Shown: piece by piece, positions 7,298-12,056 of the stretch
Layout: every line of letters starts with the position of its first letter
Position numbering within the stretch: position 1 is the first letter of the stretch
From: Acidimicrobiaceae bacterium
GTDB lineage: Bacteria > Actinomycetota > Acidimicrobiia > Acidimicrobiales > Microtrichaceae
Length of the DNA: 12,056 nucleotides
Assembly: GCA_003514205.1 (NCBI GenBank)
Contig: DORQ01000023.1
Location: forward strand, 374-12,429
Reading direction: 5' to 3'
Position numbers and translations under genes: made by a program
Notes under the pieces: model-generated
What the model was told of the DNA's origin: nothing
Database searches by the model: none
What the model saw: the letters and a program-made list of their open reading frames with translations, nothing else

Positions 7298-7651
7298 CTA
7301 GACGAGTTCGATTCGCGCCATTGGGGCGTTGTCACCCTGCCGCGGACCGAGCTTCAGAACTCGGGTGTACCCACCAGGCCTGTCAGCATACCGGGGACCA
7401 ATTTCGTCCATCAGCTTTGCTGCAATCTCTTGGTCGCCAAGGAACGACAGGATCTGGCGATGATTGTGCAGTCCGCCCTTCTTCGCCTTGGTGATGACCT
7501 TCTCAGCGATGGGCCGAAGAGCCTTCGCCTTACCTTCAGTGGTCACGATTCCTTCAGCTGCAATCAGCGAGGAGACCAGGTTTGCCATGAGCAACCGCTG
7601 GTGACCTGCGCTGCCGCCAAAGCGACGTGATTTACGGGGTGTACCTCTCAT
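7298..7651 (-). CDS. rplQ: 50S ribosomal protein L17
   Basis: L17 lies near the polypeptide exit tunnel of the large subunit. The product has 117 residues, the compact bacterial form. It has MRGTPRKSRRFGGSAGHQRLLMANL at the start (family pattern for rRNA binding), the LIAAEGIVTTEGKAKALRP region and the C-terminal ADRPGGYTRVLKLGPRQGDNAPMARIELV ending typical of L17. The ATG at 7651 is preceded by AGAGG, which overlaps the rpoA stop codon. It sits in the standard rpoA-rplQ-truA order and ends 2 bp before the truA start. Confidence 0.98.
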   Translation of the reverse strand: MRGTPRKSRRFGGSAGHQRLLMANLVSSLIAAEGIVTTEGKAKALRPIAEKVITKAKKGGLHNHRQILSFLGDQEIAAKLMDEIGPRYADRPGGYTRVLKLGPRQGDNAPMARIELV

Positions 7652-7662
7652 ATCAACAACCT

Positions 7663-8601
7663 CTAATTGCGACCGCGCAGTGCCAAGCCGCGCTCATCGA
7701 GCTTGACGAGAACTTCGTCAAGTGACTTCTGACCGAAGTTGGTGATCGCCAACAGGTCATCTTCTGACTTCATCAACAGCTCGCCCACGGTGTTCACCTG
7801 AGCTCGCTTCAAACAATTGCGGGGACGCTCTGACAGGTCGAGATCCTCAATCAGCAGGTCAAGATCTGGGGAGGAGGCCGCCACCGTGCCAACCTCGCCG
7901 AGCTCAAGGCCTTGCGGCTCATCGCTCATTTCCTCGACGAGTTGCACAAGCGCTCGCAAGGTACCGCCCGCTGAAGCCAGGGCTTCGCGTGCGGTGATCG
8001 ATCCATCGGTAAGAATATCGAGCACCAGCCGGTCGTAGTTGGTGGACTGCTCGACTCGTGTGGGCTCAACTGTGAATGCAACCCGGCGAATTGGGGAGAA
8101 GATTGCATCGACCGGAATGACACCGATTGTTCCCGATCCCCGGCTGGAATCGGCTGCCAGGTAGCCACGACCGCGCTCAATAGTGAGATCTGCCGCAACG
8201 CGCCCTTTCGCATTGACAGTTGCGATGTGAAGTTCTGGGTTCAAGATTTCCACGTCGGCAGTTGTCTGAATGTCTCCAGCGGTTACATCGCCAGGCCCTC
8301 GGGCGTCGATGCGCAACGTCACAGGCTCATCGCTGTGGGAAAGCAGCACGACATCTTTGAGATTCAAGATGATGTCGGTCACGTCCTCAGTGACGCCGGT
8401 GATGGTGTCGAATTCATGAAGAGCATCGTCGAAACGAACCTGCGTAATTGCTGCGCCCGGAATCGAGGAAAGCAGTGTCCTCCGAAGGGAGTTGCCAATT
8501 GTGTGTCCAAACCCAGGCTCAAGCGGGGAGATGGAGAACATTTGGCGATTGTCTGTTTCTTCATCGATCGCTTCGACGGTTGGTCGCTGAATGATCAGCA
8601 T
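7663..8601 (-). CDS. rpoA: DNA-directed RNA polymerase subunit alpha
   Basis: The alpha dimer is the scaffold on which beta and beta' assemble, and its C-terminal domain contacts promoter UP elements and activators. The 312-residue product is of normal length. The N-terminal assembly domain (about 1-230) shows the conserved PLEPGFGHTIGNSLRRTLLSS (near 26-46) and NYDRLVLDILTDGSI (188-202). An acidic linker follows. The C-terminal domain (about 248-308) has ERPRNCLKRAQVNTVGELL and ITNFGQKSLDEV. Arg259, Asn262 and Lys265 align with the E. coli DNA-binding residues Arg265, Asn268 and Lys271. The ATG at 8601 has GAGG upstream. Its stop overlaps the AGAGG ribosome-binding site of rplQ, so the two are likely co-translated. 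Confidence 0.98.
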   Translation of the reverse strand: MLIIQRPTVEAIDEETDNRQMFSISPLEPGFGHTIGNSLRRTLLSSIPGAAITQVRFDDALHEFDTITGVTEDVTDIILNLKDVVLLSHSDEPVTLRIDARGPGDVTAGDIQTTADVEILNPELHIATVNAKGRVAADLTIERGRGYLAADSSRGSGTIGVIPVDAIFSPIRRVAFTVEPTRVEQSTNYDRLVLDILTDGSITAREALASAGGTLRALVQLVEEMSDEPQGLELGEVGTVAASSPDLDLLIEDLDLSERPRNCLKRAQVNTVGELLMKSEDDLLAITNFGQKSLDEVLVKLDERGLALRGRN

Positions 8602-8640
8602 AGTTGCGCTACCTCGATTGTCTTGCGTGGTGGGGATTTC

Positions 8641-8668
8641 AATAGACGCTACTCAGCAGCGCCATCAA
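8641..8668 (-). promoter_or_regulatory. Possible weak promoter ahead of rpoA
   Basis: In the 72-bp rpsD-rpoA gap, the minus strand shows TTGATG (8668-8663), a 16-bp spacer and TCTATT (8646-8641). Each hexamer matches the housekeeping consensus at 4 of 6 positions. An internal promoter before rpoA is common in bacteria, but this match is weak and readthrough from rpsD is just as likely. Confidence 0.25.
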
Positions 8669-8673
8669 GTTCG

Positions 8674-9291
8674 TTACTTCGAGTAGAGCTCGACGACGAG
8701 CTGCTCTCGCACGGGCGTGTCGATCTGCTCGCGAATCGGAAGCTCACGGATTGCTACCTCTTGCCCGCCATCTGCTGTTTCCAGCCAAGCCGGCGGCGTG
8801 CGCCCGAGAACATCCATGTTCCACTGAATCACGGTGAGATTGCGGGTCTTCTCGCGAAGGCGGACAACGTCGCCCTTACGAACTCGGTAGCTCGCGATGT
8901 TCACTCGACGGCCGTTCACGTCGATGTGACCGTGTGAGACGAGCTGCCGTGCCTGGGGACGAGTGGCTGCCCACCCAGCGCGGTACACGATGTTGTCGAG
9001 ACGCAACTCGCAGAACCGCAGGAGATTCTCGCCAGTCACTCCAGTCTTTCGTGAGGCCTCTGCGTAGAGGGTACGAAACTGTCGTTCGTTGATGCCGTAG
9101 GTGAAGCGAACTTTCTGCTTCTCCTGCATCTGCAGGAGGTACTCACTGACGTTGCCCCGACGGCGGGTTCGCCCATGCTCACCTGGCGGATATGGCCGCT
9201 TCTCCATGGCGATGTTCTCGCCTTTAGTTCCCCAGATGTTTGTGCCAAGGCGACGGGAGACGCGTGCTTTTGGTCCGGTATAACGAGCCAT
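8674..9291 (-). CDS. rpsD: 30S ribosomal protein S4 (zinc-free form)
   Basis: S4 is a primary 16S rRNA-binding protein that starts assembly of the 30S body and, in several bacteria, represses its own operon. The ATG at 9291 gives MARYTGPKARVSRR, the conserved N-terminus, and is preceded by GGAGG 8 nt upstream; the longer in-frame start at 9324 lies within rpsK and is rejected. The 205-residue product lacks the N-terminal zinc-binding cysteines of the C+ type (positions 8-31 hold none), as in mycobacterial S4. KRPYPPGEHGRTRRR (31-45) and the S4 RNA-binding domain (about 96-158, with LRLDNIVYRAG and GHIDVNGRRVNI) are clear. It begins 2 bp after the rpsK stop. Confidence 0.98.
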   Translation of the reverse strand: MARYTGPKARVSRRLGTNIWGTKGENIAMEKRPYPPGEHGRTRRRGNVSEYLLQMQEKQKVRFTYGINERQFRTLYAEASRKTGVTGENLLRFCELRLDNIVYRAGWAATRPQARQLVSHGHIDVNGRRVNIASYRVRKGDVVRLREKTRNLTVIQWNMDVLGRTPPAWLETADGGQEVAIRELPIREQIDTPVREQLVVELYSK

Positions 9292-9293
9292 GA

Positions 9294-9692
9294 TTAGTTC
9301 CTCCGTCGCTTCGGCGGACGGCAACCGTTGTGGGGCACTGGTGTCACGTCCTTGATCCCAGTTACCTCGATGCCAACATTTTGTACTGACCTGATCGCTG
9401 TCTCGCGCCCAGAGCCGGGGCCCTTCACAACGACATCGACCTTTCGGACTCCATGCTCCATTGCACGCTTTGCCGCCTGCTCCGCCGCAAGTTGTGCAGC
9501 AAATGGCGTCGACTTACGCGAGCCCTTGAACCCAACATTTCCGGCTGAAGCCCATGAGATCACGTTGCCGTCAAGATCGCTGATCGACACAATCGTGTTA
9601 TTGAAGGAACTCTTGATGTGAACCACGCCGTGGCTGACATTCTTGCGTTCCTTTTTGCGAGGACGACGTCCCCCTGCTGCTGGCTTCGCCAT
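9294..9692 (-). CDS. rpsK: 30S ribosomal protein S11
   Basis: S11 lies on the platform of the small subunit near the E site and contacts the mRNA exit region together with S7 and S18. The 132-residue product has a basic N-terminus (PRKKERKN), the core [19 protein letters not shown] and the signature [16 protein letters not shown]. It ends with the strongly conserved region [18 protein letters not shown]. The ATG shares its A with the rpsM stop, and AGGA precedes it by about 5 nt. Its last codons carry the GGAGG that serves as the rpsD ribosome-binding site, so S13, S11 and S4 production looks coupled. Confidence 0.98.
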   Translation of the reverse strand: MAKPAAGGRRPRKKERKNVSHGVVHIKSSFNNTIVSISDLDGNVISWASAGNVGFKGSRKSTPFAAQLAAEQAAKRAMEHGVRKVDVVVKGPGSGRETAIRSVQNVGIEVTGIKDVTPVPHNGCRPPKRRRN

Positions 9693-10069
9693 TACTTCCT
9701 GACCTTCTTCTTACCTGCAACGGTCTTCTTTGGACCCTTACGTGTACGAGCGTTGGTGTGGGTGCGTTGTCCTCGGACAGGCAGTCCACGGCGGTGACGG
9801 AGGCCCTGATAGCAGCCGATCTCCATCTTTCGTTTGATGTTCTGAGAGACGTCTCGCCGAAGGTCTCCCTCGGTCTTGAACGTCTCCTCGATATAGCTTC
9901 GGAGTTTGTTGACCTCATCGTCAGTCAGATCCCGGACTCGGGTGCTTTCCGAGATCTCAGTCGCGGCGCAGATATCCTCCGCGCTGCTCAGCCCAATTCC
10001 GTAGATGTACGTGAGCGAGATCACCAGCCGCTTTTCGCGGGGTATGTCGACGCCAGCAATTCGTGCCAT
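9692..10069 (-). CDS. rpsM: 30S ribosomal protein S13
   Basis: S13 sits in the head of the small subunit and contacts the large subunit and P-site tRNA. The start is placed at the ATG 10069, which gives [14 protein letters not shown], the universal S13 N-terminus; an in-frame start at 10141 would add 24 residues overlapping rpmJ and is rejected. A GGAGGG lies about 9 nt upstream. The 125-residue product contains the helix-hairpin-helix region [12 protein letters not shown] and the signature [20 protein letters not shown]. It ends with the basic tail ([14 protein letters not shown]) that reaches the tRNA. Its TAA overlaps the rpsK ATG by one base (TAATG), which implies translational coupling. 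Confidence 0.98.
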   Translation of the reverse strand: MARIAGVDIPREKRLVISLTYIYGIGLSSAEDICAATEISESTRVRDLTDDEVNKLRSYIEETFKTEGDLRRDVSQNIKRKMEIGCYQGLRHRRGLPVRGQRTHTNARTRKGPKKTVAGKKKVRK

Positions 10070-10085
10070 GATTCCAGACCCTCCC

Positions 10086-10199
10086 TTAGCCCTGACGCTG
10101 CTTGTGGCGCGGGTTCTCGCAGATGACCTGCACGCGACCATGGCGGCGAATCACCTTACATTTCTCACAGATTTTCTTGACGCTTGGTCGAACCTTCAT
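10086..10199 (-). CDS. rpmJ: 50S ribosomal protein L36
   Basis: L36 is the smallest large-subunit protein. It is a zinc-ribbon that stabilises 23S rRNA near the base of the L7/L12 region. The frame encodes 37 residues, the standard length of the zinc-binding type, starting [14 protein letters not shown] and ending NPRHKQRQG. The zinc ligands Cys11, Cys14, Cys27 and His32 are all present, so this is the C+ form and not the zinc-free paralogue. A purine-rich GAAGGAAG sits just upstream of the ATG. rpmJ lies between infA and rpsM as in most bacteria, with 16 bp to rpsM. Confidence 0.96.
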   Translation of the reverse strand: MKVRPSVKKICEKCKVIRRHGRVQVICENPRHKQRQG

Positions 10200-10295
10200 C
10201 GTGCTTCCTTCAAGACGGAAGAACCGTCTGTGGTGGTCGAGCGGTGACGCTCATCTGGGTACTACTGGCGCTTGAACGCCGGGTCTGGCTATCGA
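10200..10295 (-). other. infA-rpmJ spacer with small hairpins
   Basis: This 96-bp gap holds no gene. It contains three short inverted repeats: GGCG/CGCC with a 6-nt loop (10267-10280), GAGCG/CGCTC with a 4-nt loop (10239-10252) and AGACGG/CCGTCT with a 5-nt loop (10213-10229). The last lies just upstream of the rpmJ ribosome-binding site. None has a T-tract, so a classical terminator is not supported. RNA processing or translational control are possible roles. Confidence 0.45.
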
Positions 10296-10520
10296 CTACT
10301 TGTATCGATAGGTGATCCTGCCACGGGACAGGTCGTATGGAGTGAGCTCCACTTGAACCTTGTCTCCAGGCAAAATCCTGATGTAGTGCATTCGCATTTT
10401 TCCGGAGATATGTGCGAGCACTTTGTGTCCATTCTCCAACTCGACGCGGAACATTGCGTTGGGAAGTGGCTCTATGACTGTCCCCTCAAGGACAATCGCG
10501 TCTTCTTTAGGCTTGGGCAG
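10296..10520 (-). CDS. infA: Translation initiation factor IF-1, apparent CTG start
   Basis: IF-1 binds the ribosomal A site of the 30S subunit during initiation, with IF-2 and IF-3. The 74-residue product is the normal length and is one OB-fold. It contains the diagnostic [20 protein letters not shown] (residues 21-40), [15 protein letters not shown] (41-55) and the C-terminal GRITYRYK. Family members begin MPK(K/P)...; here the equivalent codons are CTG-CCC-AAG, so the initiator is CTG at 10520-10518. The frame is closed upstream by a TAA nine codons before this CTG, and no ATG, GTG or TTG occurs between. The first in-frame ATG is codon 23, inside the OB core, which would destroy the protein. 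A GAGGAGG Shine-Dalgarno sits 8 nt upstream of the CTG. A rare start, a regulated weak start and a single-base assembly error are all possible. The identity is certain; the start is likely. Confidence 0.93.
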   Translation of the reverse strand: MPKPKEDAIVLEGTVIEPLPNAMFRVELENGHKVLAHISGKMRMHYIRILPGDKVQVELTPYDLSRGRITYRYK

Positions 10521-10528
10521 GGCAGCAT

Positions 10529-10535
10529 CCTCCTC
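10529..10535 (-). promoter_or_regulatory. Strong Shine-Dalgarno that fixes the infA start
   Basis: GAGGAGG on the minus strand lies 8 nt upstream of the CTG at 10520. That spacing supports initiation at this non-ATG codon. An ATG that begins right after GAGGAGG is in another frame and only 0 nt away, so it is not a plausible start. Confidence 0.7.
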
Positions 10536-10603
10536 GGATGACTCTTAGCTGATCCGATGCCTCTGAACGAGACTCGCTCGCACGTAGCACAGACCAGCGT
10601 GAG

Positions 10604-10633
10604 AGTGTAGCCACTTTCGAGTGGCCTTCACAA
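10604..10633 (-). promoter_or_regulatory. Candidate sigma70-type promoter for infA and downstream genes
   Basis: Read on the minus strand, TTGTGA (10633-10628) is followed by an 18-bp spacer and TACACT (10609-10604). Each hexamer matches the housekeeping consensus at 4 of 6 positions, including the most important ones (TTG; TAnnnT). It starts 12 bp after the adk stop codon and would give a leader of roughly 75 nt before infA. It suggests that infA-rpmJ-rpsM-rpsK-rpsD-rpoA-rplQ can be transcribed separately from secY-adk. This is a visual match only. Confidence 0.5.
10610..10625 (-). repeat. Perfect 6-bp inverted repeat inside the promoter spacer
   Basis: GCCACT and AGTGGC flank a 4-base loop (CGAA on the transcribed strand, TTCG on the other). 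The repeat starts directly next to the -10 hexamer and fills most of the spacer. It could be the stem of a weak terminator after adk, although no T-tract follows, or a protein-binding operator within the promoter. Sequence alone does not decide between these. Confidence 0.55.
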
Positions 10634-10645
10634 ATGGGGCGAGAT

Positions 10646-11299
10646 TCAGCCATGTTGAACGATCACCTGTACGAGCGAGCTCGCTATCTGATCCGGCTCC
10701 CCAACGCCGTCAACCGTTACAAGTATTCCACGCTCAGAAAACCAGGCGAGCAGTGGCTGAGTCTGGCTTTCGTAGAGCGCAAGGCGTTTGCGCACGGAGT
10801 CTGGGCTGTCATCTCCCCGTTGATGCACCGCTCCACCGCATTTCGCGCAGACATTCGACTCTGCCGATGGCTCACCGACGGAATAGGTGGTTCCGCAACG
10901 TTCACACACACGACGCTTGGTGATTCGGTCGAACACAACTGATTCAGGAACTTCGAGGTTGATCGCGAGGCTGACACCGAGTGGGGACAACAAATCGTCG
11001 AGAAATGCAGCCTGCCCAGGCGTCCTGGGATACCCATCGAGAAGGAAACCATCTGCCGCATCGGGAGCTGCCAGGCGTTCGGCTACCACTCCCTCCATCA
11101 CTTCGTCAGAGACAAGACCGCCACCGTCCATGATTGCCTTCACGCGCTGGCCAAACTCAGATCCTGAGGCTGCCGACGCGCGAAGCATGTCGCCGGTAGA
11201 GATATGTGGAATACCGAAATGGGCTGCGAGACGGACACACTGGGTGCCCTTGCCTGCACCTTGGCGTCCGAAGATAATCAGACGAAGAGAATTCGACAT
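10646..11299 (-). CDS. adk: Adenylate kinase, long form with four-cysteine LID
   Basis: Adenylate kinase catalyses reversible phosphoryl transfer between ATP and AMP to give two ADP in the cytoplasm. The 217-residue product has the P-loop GRQGAGKGTQ at residues 11-20; most bacteria have GPPGAGKGTQ, so the RQ variant is slightly unusual but keeps the functional glycines and lysine. The NMP-binding part is seen in ISTGDMLR (33-40) and DGYPRT (88-93). The LID domain (about 125-160) contains Cys132, Cys135, Cys151 and Cys154 in a CxxC...CxxC arrangement, the structural zinc site known in Gram-positive Adk. The ATG at 11299 is chosen because SNSLRLIIFGRQG begins the first beta strand directly. Only a weak Shine-Dalgarno is visible upstream. 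The gene follows secY as in most spc-type clusters and is followed by a promoter-bearing gap instead of map. Confidence 0.97.
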   Translation of the reverse strand: MSNSLRLIIFGRQGAGKGTQCVRLAAHFGIPHISTGDMLRASAASGSEFGQRVKAIMDGGGLVSDEVMEGVVAERLAAPDAADGFLLDGYPRTPGQAAFLDDLLSPLGVSLAINLEVPESVVFDRITKRRVCERCGTTYSVGEPSAESNVCAKCGGAVHQRGDDSPDSVRKRLALYESQTQPLLAWFSERGILVTVDGVGEPDQIASSLVQVIVQHG

Positions 11300-11338
11300 C
11301 GGATGCCTACTGGCCTGCTCGAGAACGACGCAAGTGCA

Positions 11339-12056
11339 TCACTTGGCGTTCAGGAACCCTTCATAGTTGCGCATCATCAGTTGGCCGTCGATCTGCTTCA
11401 TGGTCTCTAGCGCAACGCCCACCGCAATGAGCAACGAGGTGCCGCCGAAATTCGTTCCAATGTTGCCGGTCGCATCACCCAGAACGAATCCGATCACTAC
11501 TGCTGGCACGATTGCTAGGGAGGCAATGAACAACGCCCCGGGCAACGTGATTCTGCTGAGCGTCTTGCTCAGGAATCGCTCTGTTTGAGGTCCGGGGCGA
11601 ATTCCAGGAATAAAGCCACCCTGCTTGCGGAGGTTGTCAGCCTGTTGAATAGGGTCGAACGCAATTGCTGTGTAGAAGTATGCGAACCCGATGATCAGCA
11701 ATCCGTAAAAGACCAGGTACAGCGGGTGTGTAGATCGACGGAACACATCGTCAATGAAGCTACTGACCGATGCACCCCAGCCTTTGGAAGGAAGCACCTG
11801 GGAAAGCAGGACCGGAAGGTTGAGCACGGCGCTCGCAAAGATGATGGGGATCACGCCCGACTGGTTCACCTTCAACGGAATGTAGGTGCTTTGGCCGCCA
11901 TACATCTTGCGACCAACCACGCGCTTAGCGAACTGTACTGGTATGCGACGCTGACCCTGCTCGATGAACACCACGGCGAAGAGCACCAGCGCGGCCATCA
12001 CGAGCAACAGGGCAACAGCTGGCCAGCCCTTCTCCGCCTTCGCCTGAGCTCCAGTT
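11339..12056 (-). CDS. secY: Protein translocase subunit SecY, C-terminal part (5' end outside window)
   Basis: SecY is the central channel of the Sec translocon in the cytoplasmic membrane and works with SecE, SecG and the SecA motor. The open frame runs without a stop from the window edge to a TGA at 11341-11339, giving the last 238 residues of a protein usually about 430 long. A TTG at 12007 is internal, because coding continues upstream of it. The hallmark stretch RRIPVQFAKR (cytoplasmic loop after TM6) and the following GGQSTYIPLKVNQSGVIPI are clear. Then come hydrophobic segments corresponding to TM7-TM10, the conserved loop with DNLRKQGGFIPGIRPG, and the C-terminal segment GTSLLIAVGVALETMKQID. 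The stop lies 39 bp before adk, the usual partner gene. Nothing suggests degradation. The identification is certain; only the N-terminal half is missing. Confidence 0.98.
   Translation of the reverse strand, partial: TGAQAKAEKGWPAVALLLVMAALVLFAVVFIEQGQRRIPVQFAKRVVGRKMYGGQSTYIPLKVNQSGVIPIIFASAVLNLPVLLSQVLPSKGWGASVSSFIDDVFRRSTHPLYLVFYGLLIIGFAYFYTAIAFDPIQQADNLRKQGGFIPGIRPGPQTERFLSKTLSRITLPGALFIASLAIVPAVVIGFVLGDATGNIGTNFGGTSLLIAVGVALETMKQIDGQLMMRNYEGFLNAK

Larger units (their letters stand above)
10521..10645 (-). other. adk-infA intergenic region; no map gene
   Basis: This 125-bp gap separates adk from infA. In many Actinobacteria the methionine aminopeptidase gene map sits here, and there is no room for it. 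The gap holds a promoter candidate, an inverted repeat and the infA ribosome-binding site, described separately. I see no small coding gene in it. Confidence 0.8.

Noticed and set aside
8227..8937. Plus-strand open frame of 236 codons
   Set aside because: It lies antisense across rpoA, the gap and rpsD. Its translation shows no family features and it is a shadow of those genes.
10070..10141. N-terminal extension of rpsM
   Set aside because: It overlaps rpmJ, and the universal S13 start [10 protein letters not shown] is at 10069.
10610..10625. Classical intrinsic terminator after adk
   Set aside because: The stem is only 6 bp and no T-run follows; it overlaps a promoter spacer.

Overview
The window is a contiguous stretch of bacterial housekeeping chromosome. 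Every convincing gene is on the minus strand, so the genes read from high to low coordinates. The order is secY (5'-truncated at the window edge) - adk - infA - rpmJ - rpsM - rpsK - rpsD - rpoA - rplQ - truA - rplM - rpsI - glmM - glmS-like - acpS. This is the distal alpha/S10-spc ribosomal cluster followed by amino-sugar and acyl-carrier-protein genes, a layout characteristic of Actinobacteria. The moderately high GC, frequent GTG/TTG starts, cysteine-free actinobacterial-style S4 and actinobacterial-style RpoA C-terminal domain agree with that. The medium GC and the giant GlmS-like protein make me favour an Acidimicrobiia-like or other deep-branching environmental actinobacterium, but this placement is inference from memory and was not tested.

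Region 7298-12056 holds protein export (SecY), nucleotide balance (Adk), translation initiation (IF-1), ribosomal proteins L36, S13, S11, S4 and L17, and the RNA polymerase alpha subunit. The methionine aminopeptidase gene (map) often found between adk and infA is absent. In its place is a 125-bp gap with a good sigma70-type promoter whose 18-bp spacer carries a perfect 6-bp inverted repeat. infA has no ATG/GTG/TTG at its homology-defined start. It appears to start with CTG, preceded by a strong Shine-Dalgarno sequence.

Region 5395-7295 holds truA (tRNA pseudouridine synthase) and the rplM-rpsI pair (L13-S9). A 106-bp leader with alternative hairpins precedes rplM.

Region 41-5384 is the cell-wall/lipid precursor part. 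GlmM (phosphoglucosamine mutase) lies upstream of a very large GlmS-like protein (1146 residues against about 610 for ordinary GlmS), followed by AcpS (holo-ACP synthase). The GlmS-like protein is the most unusual object here. It has an intact class-II glutaminase active site split by a long helical insertion after the N-terminal MCGI. Two SIS domains follow, with some altered sugar-binding residues. The usual extreme C-terminal tail motif (AKSVTV in ordinary GlmS) appears as AKTVTV about 115 residues downstream of the second SIS domain and is followed by about 193 further residues of unknown function.

GlmS makes glucosamine-6-phosphate and GlmM converts it to glucosamine-1-phosphate, the route to UDP-GlcNAc for peptidoglycan. 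AcpS activates acyl carrier protein for fatty-acid synthesis. I see no mobile elements, CRISPR arrays, tRNA/rRNA genes or phage genes.
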